DNA from: Adenophora triphylla var. japonica | Taxonomy: Eukaryota; Streptophyta; Magnoliopsida; Asterales; Campanulaceae | NCBI GenBank assembly: GCA_022495995.1 | Contig: JAFEMH010006924.1 | Span: 1 to 64,000 of the forward strand | Length of the DNA stretch: 64,000 bases | Direction of reading: 5' to 3' | Shown here: in pieces, positions 33,546 to 42,803 of the stretch | How the letters are laid out: each line of letters opens with the position of its first letter | How positions within the stretch are numbered: the stretch's first letter is position 1 | Made by a program: the position numbers and the translations under genes | Notes under the pieces: generated by a model | Database searches by the model: none | What the model saw: the letters and a program-made list of their open reading frames with translations, nothing else | What the model was told of the DNA's origin: nothing

Positions 33546-33636
33546 AAAATGAGTTGGAAATGGGGCTGATGACGTGGCCTTTGACGTGGACTTTTCTGGA
33601 GGCTCTAAATAGTTTTGTTGTTTATATTATATATGA

Positions 33637-33740
33637 TGACATCCTCTTACGTCGGATCCATGTTTATCCAAAAGTTGCAATGGATTAGGAATCCTTCCTC
33701 TACAAGGAGAACTTTTTACAAACTTTAAACATAATCATTC
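33637..33740. repeat. Dispersed repeat, copy E, right part
   Basis: Resumes with 'cctcttacgtcggatccatg' and 'aaagttgcaatggattagga', matching 4890-4985 and 3200-3260. Together with 24140-24894 it reconstructs one repeat unit around the Helitron. Confidence 0.8.
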
Positions 33741-33849
33741 TATATTAAAAAAGCCAAAAACTTATAAAAAACGCGTTTTTCCTAAGCTTAACAAAAAACG
33801 TGTTTTTCCCGACAAATCTCTCGTTCTCTCTCTAAACGCACGCAGCAGC

Positions 33850-34293
33850 TTGCTATTTCTCTCTCTAAGGGCCATCGCCATCTTCACCAACCATCCCTCT
33901 CCAATCGCCTTCTTCACCAACGCCGGCAACTCCCCAACCATCTTCTCCGGCCAAGACCAACGCCAATCATCCCTAAACCTCTACCTCCTTCAACCTTCCT
34001 CACTCCGATCCAAATCCTCAGAACGACGACCTCTCCCACTCCCCCAATTTCAATTGACATCGCCAAGCTCCCTCACCAAATCACTCACCGGTGACCTCCA
34101 TTGCCGCCCCAATCTTCACCTCAACCCAAACTCTTCCTCTCCACCCAAATCGAAACCGCAAACTCAGCTTTCCCCGATTCCAATTACGACCGCAATCCAA
34201 CTCGTCGTCTTCTCACTCCGGCCCAAACAACGATCAATCCTCCTTGACCAGTTCGCCGGCGTTCCTTTGAATCGCCAGTTTTTGTTTTTTTGA
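33850..34293 (+). other. Open stretch of 147 codons, Pro/Ser-rich, function unknown
   Basis: A plus-strand frame preceded by 'ctctctctctaaacgcacgc', which resembles a plant 5' leader. The protein would be rich in Ser, Pro, Leu and Gln. CT/CA-rich DNA of this kind is open in more than one frame, so it may be a truncated gene fragment in which the true frame shifts. I recognise no domain. The DNA is distinctly less AT-rich than the Helitron on its left. Confidence 0.25.
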
Positions 34294-34294
34294 T

Positions 34295-34742
34295 GTGCCC
34301 GTTCCAGTTCAAACTAATGCCAGTTTTTGTTTTTTTGAGTGTCAGTTCATGTATAATCAAGTGCCCGTTGGTGTAAAATTGAGTGCCCGTTAGTGTATAA
34401 TCAAGTGCCCGTTAGTGTATAATCAAGTGCCAGTCCATGTATTTTGGAGTGCCAGTTAGTGTATAATAGAGTGCCAGTAAGTGTGTAACTCGAGTGTCAA
34501 TGTATTTTTGAATGCCAGCTTCTTGTAATTTTGAATGCCGAGTCCATTTTTTTAATGCCAGCTCATGTTTTTTGAATATCAGCAAAAATAATTATCAGTG
34601 TTTTTGAGTGCCAGTATATGCATTTTTGAGTGCCAGTAAATGTGTTTTCAAATGCCAGTCCATGTATTTTTGAATGCCAGTGCTTGTATTTTTGAGAGCC
34701 AGCAAAAATATTAATGTAACAAAGTGCCAGTGTTAGTGTAAC
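34295..34742. repeat. Degenerate ~30-bp tandem repeat (GTGCCAGT family)
   Basis: About fifteen degenerate units of the form GAGTGCCAGT followed by TGTATTTTT or TGTATAAT, spaced roughly 25-35 bp. The first units read GTGCCCGTTAGTGTA and later ones GTGCCAGT. The origin is unknown; it ends just before the Tat element. Confidence 0.75.
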
Positions 34743-35387
34743 TGTAGCGTTGTGAGAAAGAAATTCTGATTATTTTTATTTTTATGAGTCGCCACCTATA
34801 TTATTTGATTGGAAACATAGAAAAACCATTTGAAAGAGATTTGAGTTCGGGGCTTAGGTTATGAAATGGGTAGGTTTAGAAGGCATCCATTTCACCCAAT
34901 CCGGAGATCGGTCTTGCTAAAGAAAAGAGAGGTTTTTCAAAAGAAGAAGTAAAAAACGAATCCAAATACTACAAATAAAGGTCCATTTGACGAGGTCAAA
35001 CGGAATGTAGAATCGATTGCTTCGAGACCGTCTCCATGATTTGGAGAGGCTCTAGGCCGATCCTAGATTCTATGGACTTATACCACTCTAACAATCAATT
35101 AGAAGGAAGATTAGGAATTACCTTGCGTGAGGTGATTTGGGCAGAGTTTCGACTCAAGTTTAGAGTCGACCCTTCACTCGGACAGAGCTTCGCCTTGGTC
35201 CTTGATTTGGAGGTTGATGCTTGTTTATCAACAAGGTTGACAAACAAACTATGAGGTGAGTTTTAGGGTGATTTTGAGGGATTCTTTCAGGGAAAGAAAA
35301 CGACAAAATGTGTGTGTGTTGTGTAAATTCGCGGTTTGGGATTTTTGACCTCCGACCTTCGATCCCTTGAGCCTTGAAAGTCACCAA

Positions 35388-35399
35388 GTATTTATAGAG
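35388..35399 (-). promoter_or_regulatory. Candidate LTR TATA box, Tat element 1
   Basis: CTCTATAAATAC on the minus strand, in the orientation of the element's gag-pol. The palindromes at 35548-35580 lie about 150 bp upstream of it. Confidence 0.5.
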
Positions 35400-35547
35400 T
35401 TTGGATATGAAGAAGTGGAGAGTTAAAACCCTATCAGATGGTTCTAGACCTCCTCTCCCATTGGTTGGCCGGAGAGATAAAGTTTTATCCCGGAAAGAGG
35501 TTGAAATCGACGAGGAACTGTCGTCCCGCAATATTCGAGAGGAGATA

Positions 35548-35580
35548 TCTCGCGAGAGACACGCCATCTCGCGGCGAGAT
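35548..35580. promoter_or_regulatory. CG-rich palindromes of the TATCTCGC type (LTR copy)
   Basis: TCTCGCGAGA (35548-35557) and ATCTCGC-G-GCGAGAT (35566-35580), about 150 bp upstream of the LTR TATA box. The same motif family occurs at 36751, 39573 and 41565. Confidence 0.8.
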
Positions 35581-35851
35581 ATTGCTCACTGTGGGCAGTT
35601 TTGTCCTTTCCTCGTTATCTCGTATGCGCTTAGTCCCCAAACTAACGGTAGTTAGTCAAAACTTAACGAAACATGACGAAATGGTGGATTTCTACTTCTT
35701 GACTCAAAGCGAGACTTAGAGTGGTATAAGTATGATCCGATGTGTTCAGAATGGGGTGTCTACAGAGCCCTCGGTGACAAAGTCTTATGAAAGAAGTCAT
35801 GTCGACGATAGAAAAGACATCATTCTGAACATCGGGATGGTCGTGCCGCAC

Positions 35852-35897
35852 GGCTGCCTACGTATCTCTATCGGAGAATCAGACCAAAACGTAGTTC
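35852..35897. other. Conserved GCCTACGT...CGTAGTTC block, copy 1
   Basis: 'ggctgcctacgtatctc', then 'gaatcag', then 'cgtagttc'. CTACG and CGTAG can pair as a stem. The block recurs at 41447, 48887, 49398 and 55986. Confidence 0.75.
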
Positions 35898-36123
35898 GAC
35901 TCCAAAACACGAAAAGGCTGCTTTAGGTATTTTGAAAATCATTTGAAAATTGCGAAGGTTTTGTTTTTGAAAAGGTAAATTCATACTGAGGAATCAAATC
36001 AAGACTCAATTCAGAATATACCTGCCTGTCTGAAGATTCGCCTGTCTGGGCTCCGAATCCTGTGGGAATTATGTTAGAACACAAAGGCTTACCTGTCCGG
36101 TCCTCTGAGTCATGTTGGTTTTG

Positions 36124-36515
36124 TGACGATTCGCCTTTCTGGGCTCCGAATCGGGCTTTTTGTTGTTGGGGATGACGATTCACCTGTTTGGGCGTTGAAT
36201 CGGGCTTTTGGTTTGATGATCCACCTGTTTGGGTGTTGGATCGAGCTTTTTGATGACGATCCACCTGTCTGGGCGTTGGACCGGGCCTTTTGATGACGAT
36301 CCACCTGTCTGGGCGTTGGACCGGGCTTTTTGATGACGATCCACCTGTTTGGGCGTTGGACCGAGCTTTTCTGATGACGATCCACCTGTCTGGGCGTTGG
36401 ACCGGGCTTTTTGATGACGATCCACCTGTTTGGGCGTTGGACCGAGCTTTTCTGATGACGATCCACCTGTCTGGGCGTTGGACCGGGCTTTATGTTTGAT
36501 GATTCACCTTTCTGG
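36124..36515. repeat. 40-41-bp tandem repeat in the 3' untranslated region of Tat element 1
   Basis: 'ccacctgtntgggcgttgga' recurs at about 36180, 36221, 36261, 36301, 36341, 36382, 36422 and 36463, with degenerate edge units ('cacctttctgggct') on both sides. The copies are very similar. The long reading frames rich in 'NRWIVIK' or 'MTIHLSGRW' are repeat by-products. Confidence 0.95.
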
Positions 36516-36750
36516 GCTCTGAATCATGTGGATTGAGTTGATCTTTGGACCACTCGGTTCTCGGGCGACTGGTGCCGTACCGGGCGATTGTGCGCATGTC
36601 ACGTTTGTCTCGTTCCGTGACTTGCGATACCGGTTTTTCCACGTTTCCTTGCTAGTTTATCATTTCCAAGGGTAAATGTGTCAAAATTTTGAACTTTGAC
36701 GTTGCGTAGACGCTTATTGTCGAGGACAATTTTGTCCTTTTCCAGAAGGT

Positions 36751-36808
36751 TTATCTCGCCGCGAGATAAGATATACCGCGCGAGATATGTACTGTCGGGG
36801 CATATAAA
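36751..36808 (+). promoter_or_regulatory. Palindrome plus TATA box upstream of antisense gene A
   Basis: TTATCTCGCCGCGAGATAA (36751-36769; 9-bp arms, 1-bp centre), then an imperfect second palindrome (36771-36788), then TATAAA at 36803-36808. The ATG of antisense gene A follows at 36956. The order palindrome, TATA, ATG is repeated upstream of gene B. Confidence 0.6.
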
Positions 36809-36955
36809 CAGCAGCTCTAGCTCATTTTGAAAATACCCTTTTCAAAATTTCCCTCCCTAGCTCGAACCAAGGTCGCTTTCTTTGTGATTTCTTGTGGATT
36901 TGCTTGGTGTTTCTTCCTCCTAATCCATTCTCAATCCCTCCTTCCTCCATAATCC

Positions 36956-39223
36956 ATGGCTCAAGAACAAAGGAACCCGATTTTGGGTAGCTACTTGCTA
37001 GGGAAGGATTACCCTCGCGATGATCTTACCTTTGATAGGCACGCCCACATCTCTACCGCTGTCCGGGAGGGCTTGGTAAGAGTTTCTTCCTCACCTCTTG
37101 ATTCTTGCATTGCATTGATCTTGAATCCCCTTTCCCTTGAATTCAAAGTTCCATCAATGGCTTTTGTTCTTGTTCATGCCTAGAACTAGGTTCCTCTTGC
37201 ATGCGTTGATTTTGTGCATTTCTTTGGATGTTTGTTGTTGCATTGTGTGCGTATGAGCCTCCTACACATCATGGATTGTAGGAGAGGTTGATTCGGATTA
37301 TGATTGACATCCTTGGGCAAGATTTTCTTGTACGCACGCCAAGTGTTCGATGAAATGCCTCAATGAAAAATTTCTTCTATTTCATTGATTTCTTGACATG
37401 GAATAATTTCTAACGTTGCCCTCTCTGTTTTTCCTCTGTTTTGCAGTCGTACAAGCCAATTAAGAACTGTCGGGGGAGTCCGAAAATGGCTAAGGCGGTT
37501 TGGGACAAGATCAAGGATCTTGACGGCGTCCGAGCTAGGGTGGCCCAAACGGGTTTGTTGACTTTTGTTGACAATCTTAGGGGAATAAGGCGGACTCCCC
37601 AAGTTCTCCAGGCTATTCGGGAGAGGTGGTGGGACACTACCCACACCGTTCACTTGCGCTTCGGGGAAGCAACGATGACTCCGACTGATTTTCTGGCTAT
37701 CACGGGGTTGGAGTTTATTGGTGATCCCCTGCCGAAGTTTCCGAATTATAAGCCCGCGAATCCAGCGGCGTGGAGGCAGTTGATTGGTTTCCCCCCCAAC
37801 AAGGTCAAGGGGTTTGCTGCTGAGTTGACCCCCCTTCGGCGTCAGATTGAGGAGTATGGTGAGAAGCCAAATATGCATACTGATCGGTTGGTGAGGGTGC
37901 CCTACAGTATATCCTTTCTGAGACTATTTTTGCGAACCACTCTTCTACGGCCCGTCTTTCTCTGTTACGTTTGTTGGTTGATCTGGATGAAGTGAGCGGC
38001 TATGATTGGGGCTCAGCGGGACTGGCCTTCTGCTACCACGCCATGGATGAGGCGTGTAGGCACACTAAGGATACTCTGTCGGGGTATTCTTATGCCTGGG
38101 AGGTATGCTCTTTGATTACATTTACATTTTCTTTATGCATATGTTAAATACTGTGTTCCCTTCTGAATACATTACTGTTTTCTTGTGCGAGATATGGGGC
38201 TACACTTGTTCTTGGGCTGTATAGGTTTGAGCTGGAGAGCCGGGCCCCTTTGTTTCCGGATATCGGGAGGTGGAGCCACCGAATCGGACCGTTGATGAGG
38301 AGGAGGACCGGGATTGGACTTTGACGGTGGCGGAGCGCGGGCCATCTTGGACACCTTTGAGTATGAGAGGCCGGGCCTATATCCTTGGACCCTGTTAGAG
38401 GCTGGAGGTGCATCGAGCTTGGGATGCCACCGGGATGCGAGAGGATCTTTGGCGTCTTTGGAGGGAGATACCATGTATCTTGGTGAGCGGGTCTTCCCAC
38501 AGCATGGCCGGGGTAGACTATCATACAGGGTGCCGGCGGATCTGCCGAGGTCGATGTATCCCACCCACTCTATTCCGGAGGATGATTATGCTAGTCTTTT
38601 GGTGGGTGATGCGACGACGGCTTGCGTGATCCCCGGGGCTTCTTATGCGGAGTTTCTGCCTCGGTTGATGGGTCCCCCTCACGGTGGGGATAGGCGATCG
38701 CATGCTCGTGGCTCCGCCTCTGCTTCTGCTTCAGGTTCTTCAGCCCCTAGCACTTCCTCCCAGGCTACATGTTCTCTGCCTTTTGCCCCAGACTACGGCC
38801 CTTTGAGCTACACGTATATGATGGGGAGCATGCCGATGATGGGGCACATCCCATCTCCTGATCAGATTCCCGAGGGTTACCGCCTCCCGGCTGATGTCTC
38901 TTCGGTATGTTTCTGTTTGTACTGTTTCTCGTATTCATCCATATAAGTGTATATGCCCGACTTTTCTGAGCATTTTCTTTTCCTTTTATTGTCAGGTCAC
39001 CATATCTGCGGCCGATTACAACCGTGGAGCGACCAAGATGGCTGGGTTGATGGCTTTGGTGTCAGACCTGTCCGAGAGGCTGTTCCAGAAGGCTTCTTCG
39101 GCGGCCTCGACAGTGGCCTCGGTGATGACCCCCACTTGCGGAGCCAAGAGATCGAGGAGGGATGGTAGCCCCCATGGTGGTGATGGCGGAGGTGCCGGCG
39201 GCTCGAGCGACTTGATGGCGTGA
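36956..39223 (+). pseudogene. Antisense gene A of Tat element 1: PMD protein, lightly disrupted
   Basis: Plus-strand gene, antisense to pol. Exon 1 is 36956-37075 (40 codons, donor GTAAGA). Exon 2 is 37447-38102 (acceptor TTTTGCAG, donor GTATGC), exon 3 about 38192-38904 (donor GTATGT) and exon 4 38996-39223 (acceptor GTCAG). Exon 2 is a plant mobile domain: 'IRERWWDTTHTVHLRFGEAT', 'MTPTDFLAITGLEFIGDPLP', then, after a frameshift near 37905, 'LLVDLDEVSGYDWGSAGLA'. Exon 3 has Ser-rich and Pro-rich stretches and another frameshift near 38310. Exon 4 ends in a Gly-rich tail. PMD genes occur in Ty3 elements as well as in MULEs and as host genes (MAIN/MAIL). The function in the element is unknown; interference with silencing is one speculation. 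Confidence 0.75.
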
Positions 39224-39572
39224 TCCCCTCCCCTTTCTTTACATCGATTTACGATTATACATACATATTGGCCGGGCCCGGACAATTTTCTCTTTCTTTT
39301 AAATTTTTGTTAGGAACAAGTAGGTAGCACAAACAATGTTTTTTTTTTCTTTTCCTTAGCCCCTAATCCTATGTCTAATTAGTTAGTTAATTAACTTTCT
39401 CGACTTTCCATGTTTTTCGGAAATGGAATGGCTGTTAGGCCGCAATTTTGAGCCTGAATATGGTGTTTTATTGCATGTTATGAATTGTACACGCAGGTTT
39501 TTCGAGACTTGCTTCGTCAAGTCGGGGCTAGATTGCTGTTTGAGTAGAGCTGCTGTTGCTTTGCCGTAGGTA

Positions 39573-39666
39573 TATCTCGCGCGAGATAAGGTGTCTCGCA
39601 CGAGACACGCTACCCGAAGAAATCTCTTCCTTTTCGAACAGGATTTTGACAGTTTTCCCTATAAAA
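39573..39666 (+). promoter_or_regulatory. Palindromes plus TATA box upstream of antisense gene B
   Basis: TATCTCGCGCGAGATA (39573-39588, perfect 16-bp palindrome), GTGTCTCGCACGAGACAC (39591-39608, 8-bp arms around CA), then TATAAAA at 39660-39666. The ATG of gene B follows at 39767. Confidence 0.65.
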
Positions 39667-39766
39667 TCACCCAGTAGTCCGGCCGGATAACTTATTCTAG
39701 CCTTTCAAACTCTAGAGATATCCTGTTAGGGTGAAACTCTTGTCTTCTTCTTCAACCCTGTGATCC

Positions 39767-41272
39767 ATGGCTTCCAAGGAGATTGCCCCAGCGTCCATGA
39801 TTGTCGATGATTTTTCTTTGTCCCCTGAAGTGATTGCATCTTTCAAGCAAGCATCAAAGGATTTTGTAAGGTCGTTTCGCCCGGTCTCGCAATAAGTTTA
39901 TCGCGAATTCGGATTTAGAATTCTTTTCACTTTGAAGAACCTCCAACCGGATTGGAAGTTATTGCGGGGGTCTTTGCTTCCGATTTTGGGATCCCTCTAT
40001 TCATCTTTTCAATTTTTCTTTGAATGAGATGGTGCCTACGTGGAGGAATTCGCCATTATTTTGGATATGCCTTTGGCCCGGTGAGATTGCTTTGTTCCTA
40101 AGTATCATAGGAATCATTCGGAGGCTTTGAGCAATTGTTAGGGATCCCCCTTGATACTTGCTATGGGTTGGTTCGCATGAGTGGGTTGATTGCTCTTCTT
40201 TTCAGGGGCCTTCGGCGGTGATTCGATGATGACGCTTTTCATGTCCATAAGCGGAACTTTCGGCTTTTCTCTTTTTGGAGATGTTTTGTTTTACGTGCGG
40301 GGACGGCTTGGTCGATTCCCAATGGTGGAAGTTGTTACGCGAGGCTAGGAAACGTTCTAGGAACATTATTCCGCTAATCTTGGGTGAGACCACTTCATGG
40401 TCTTGATGAGCTGCATAGGGCTGGCGTCATGACTCGAGGGAGTCCCCTCACTGCTGACTATTTGGCTTAGGGAGCATCTCAAGTTGATAGGTCCCCGTTG
40501 GAATATTCTCCTATATCATACGCGAAAGTTGTTGATCAAAGATCTTTCGGCGGATGAATGAGGCTGAAGTTGATTGCGAGAGCCGAAACTGCCGATATTC
40601 TCTGGTGTCCACCTTATTGGAGGTTGAACAAGTATGTTGCCGATACGAGGTTTTGACGGGGTTGTTCTTAGGGTTTGCGAGATTCCTCCTTTTACTTTCC
40701 CAGCGGGTGCTCCGTCGGTTTGGTCGGCGACGGGACACTTATCTTTTCGAAGGAGCTTCTCGTATAGTGTCTTATATTGGTGTAGAGTTTGCGCAGTGCT
40801 AGCTCAAGCATGGGGTGTAGGAACTAATCGGGACCGTTGGTCGAACCTTCGGACTTTTAATGCAAGCATCTTCCTGTCCCGACAAATATTTGGATTGGTT
40901 CCTCCATACCGGTCATCCTAGTGCGAGAAGATTGATAATTTGCGGCTTTCACTGCTAAGAGATTCTTTTGTAGCTAGCGGTATCTTGCGAAGGAGCGAGG
41001 CTCGATCGATCCTGCTAATGTGCGAACCGATCCAACTCAGGATTTTCTTGATGGGGATTGGTACGAGAGGAGAGGCAAGGGAATGCCTGGAAAGACACAA
41101 GCTTTGGATAGGCCTCATGTCTTCAAGAGATTGTCGGAATCTGTCTTTGATCGTCTCGACTCTGTTTTTGACCGTCTCGAGGGATGTTCTGCTTTGAGAG
41201 GCTCAAAGCGCAAGGAGGATCGCGGCAGCGGTGGAGACCATGTCCGCCGGCCAACCAAGTTAATGAAAGGCT
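39767..41272 (+). pseudogene. Antisense gene B of Tat element 1: DUF7745-like, decayed
   Basis: Starts 'MASKEIAPASMIVDDFS' and is then readable only in pieces in several frames. Recognisable pieces are 'VEEFAIILDMPLAR', 'TRGSPLTADYLA' and 'PPFTFPAGAPSVWSATG'. The order is that of the uncharacterised plant domain DUF7745 as I know it: an N-terminal 'TVEEF..LLG' step, a central 'SPLT..YL' step and a C-terminal tail. The last 84 codons are open and end in a basic tail ('KRKEDRGSGGDHVRRPTKL') at 41272. At least eight stops or frameshifts rule out a product. Known members are mostly retrotransposon-borne genes without an assigned function. The family assignment is made by eye and is moderate. Confidence 0.5.
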
Positions 41273-41446
41273 AGATCTTTAGGAGTACCAAGAGATTGCT
41301 TTGATAGATCAATTGTTTCTGCTTTATTATTTTTTTTCAAGTTTGTTAGCTTAGCAAATTAGTCGTTGTGGTTAGGATTTCCCTATTGTCATTAATGAAA
41401 CGCATTCGATTAATAAAAGGGATAACTTTGATTTATTTATTTGATT

Positions 41447-41520
41447 AGACCGAACCCGAAGGCTGCCTACGTTCCTCTTTTACAAGAATTAAACAAGAGG
41501 CTCGAGGTCCAACGTAGTTC
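41447..41520. other. Conserved GCCTACGT...CGTAGTTC block, copy 2
   Basis: 'agaccgaacccgaaggctgc', 'cctacgttcctc' and, at its end, 'cgtagttc'. It lies about 175 bp beyond the stop of antisense gene B and before the end of pol, between two convergent genes. Confidence 0.75.
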
Positions 41521-41564
41521 ATTTTTGAGAAAAGGACAAAATATGGCTCCGGTAGGTGGGGGTA

Positions 41565-41578
41565 ATCTCGCGCGAGAT
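41565..41578. promoter_or_regulatory. CG-rich palindrome, intergenic copy
   Basis: ATCTCGCGCGAGAT, a perfect 14-bp palindrome in the space between convergent pol and antisense gene B. The neighbouring 'aaaaggacaaaat' is the inverse of 'attttgtcctttt' found next to the copy at 36751. Confidence 0.7.
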
Positions 41579-41759
41579 AAGGCCCCCTTCTTCTTCTTTT
41601 TTTTTTTTTTTTTTATGCACACCCTTTCTTTTGCCTAGACCGCCCTTTCGGGTTTTCAATCCAGCGGGCTTCTTTTCTTGTGCTAGCTCTAATTTTTTGC
41701 CAAAGTTGTCCTTTCCGGGATTTTCAACCTAGCGAGCGATTTGTTCTTAGGGGGCCAAG

Positions 41760-42803
41760 TCACGCGAAGTACTTCTTGAGCTTGTCCATGTTGGCCAGAA
41801 GCCGGTAGTTGATCTCGCGTCTAAGTCTACCCAGTGAAGGGCTCCCCCAGAGAATATCTTGCTTCACAATGTAGGGTCCTATCCATCTTGGTCCCCACTT
41901 GCCTAACGGGTTGAAAGGTCCGGGACGATGCTCACGGAGCACCAGGTCGCCTACTCTGATGTTCCTTGTTTTGACCTTTTTGTTGAAAGCTCTTGCCATT
42001 CTTCTTTGGTAAGCTTGAGTGTGTTCGGCCGCTTTCAACATTCTTTCGTCCAACAAGGCTAGCTCTTCGTATCTGCTTTCTAGCCAGTCGACTTCATTCA
42101 CTTGGTTTTCTAGGAGAACTCTTAGTGATGGTATTTCCAATTCTATCGGTAAGACGGCCTCCATCCCGAATGTGAGGGCGTAGGGAGTTTCTCTGTACTG
42201 TTCGGACGAAGTGCGGTACCCCATAGTGCGAATGGTAGCTTGTCGGGCCGGTCTTTTCCGGTGGCGCCATTTTTCTCGATGATAGTCTCGATTGTTTTGT
42301 TCGCGGCTTCAAGCTGCTCCGTTTGTTTGAGGCCTATAAGGAGACGACTTGTGTCTCGTGATTTTGTACTCGGTCGGTAGGCGATTGGTTTCCTTTTCAA
42401 GTGTGACCCATTATCGGATATCATCTCTTGTGAAACCCCATATCGGCGAGATGATGTTGTGCTTGATGAATTCTCAGAACCTTTCTGGCATTCGAACTTT
42501 GTAGGAGGCGGCTAGACCCATTTAGTGAAATAGTCGATGGCTACTAGGACGAAGCTTGTGTCCGTTGGCTCTGCTTGGGTGTGATCTTTCCAATCACGTC
42601 TATTCCCCATGTAGAGAACGGCCAAGGTGAAGTCATTAGGTACAGCAAGGAAGGCGGTGCATGCTGAAGATTGGCGTGTATCTGACACTTGTGGCACTTC
42701 TTGACCATTTTGGTACAGTCGGCTTCCATGGTCAGCCAAAAGTACCCTTGTCTGATAATCTTTTTGGCGAGCATGTTTCCGCTCATGTGGGTTCCACATA
42801 TGC
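41760..42803 (-). pseudogene. Integrase region of Tat element 1 pol (5' truncated by the Del-like element)
   Basis: Minus-strand pol. At the right edge is the integrase zinc-finger region: 'ICGTHMSGNMLAKKIIRQGY', 'FWLTMEADC' and 'KKCHKCQIHA' (HHCC type). The catalytic core follows with 'WGIDVIGKI' (first Asp) and 'VLVAIDYFTKWV' near 42530. After frameshifts, 42424-42280 has 'MISDNGSH' (second Asp). The C-terminal part (42224-41760) is open: 'ETPYALTFGMEAVLPIELE', 'VGDLVLREHRPGPFNPLGKW' and a final 'MDKLKKYFA'. The integrase inserts retrotransposon cDNA. Several frameshifts make it inactive. The coding sequence is interrupted in the zinc finger at 42804 by the LTR of the next element. Confidence 0.85.

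Larger units (their letters stand above)
24895..33636 (-). mobile_element. Helitron, 8.7 kb, both ends identified
   Basis: Read on the minus strand, the element starts with TC at 33636-33635 (TCATATATAATATAAAC) and ends with CTAG at 24898-24895. The end is preceded by a perfect 6-bp hairpin. The host bases are A before and T after, the standard Helitron A^T target. The insertion lies in a dispersed repeat: DNA to the left (to 24894) and to the right (from 33637) joins into the sequence seen uninterrupted at about 4640-4985. Inside are a decayed Rep/helicase gene in the same orientation, a Stowaway MITE and a 190-bp tandem repeat. It is probably non-autonomous now. Confidence 0.88.
34751..36120 (-). 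repeat. Probable 3' LTR region of Tat element 1
   Basis: Begins near a TG with 'gagtcgccacct' 35-45 bp inside and includes a minus-strand TATA box (35399-35388), CG-rich palindromes upstream of it, and the 'ggctgcctacgtatctc' block. The inner boundary with the 3' untranslated region is not defined, because the second LTR lies outside the window or is lost. Confidence 0.5.
34751..42803 (-). mobile_element. Ty3 Tat/Ogre-type retrotransposon 1, 3' part
   Basis: Orientation is minus: integrase is encoded right to left (42803-41760), followed by two antisense genes on the plus strand (36956-39223 and 39767-41272), a tandem-repeat region, and the 3' LTR zone at the left. The left part contains 'gagtcgccacct', which occurs in LTRs of this lineage (read on the coding strand as GGTGGCGACTC). 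Antisense genes between pol and the 3' LTR are known for Tat elements such as Retand and Grande. The upstream part of pol, and gag, are missing because a Del-like element starts at 42804. The exact left end is uncertain (TG at 34743 or 34751). Confidence 0.75.

Noticed and set aside
35548..35557. TCTCGCGAGA as the animal BANP/ZBTB33 type site
   Set aside because: The match is to a metazoan factor motif; I know of no plant orthologue, so only the palindrome itself is reported.
36110..36499. Repeated protein frames on both strands over the 40-bp array
   Set aside because: Explained by the tandem DNA repeat; open in several frames simultaneously.
38144..38703. Minus-strand Pro/Ser-rich frames over antisense gene A exon 3
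   Set aside because: They are the complement of GC-rich exon sequence whose plus strand has splice sites and continuity with the PMD exons.
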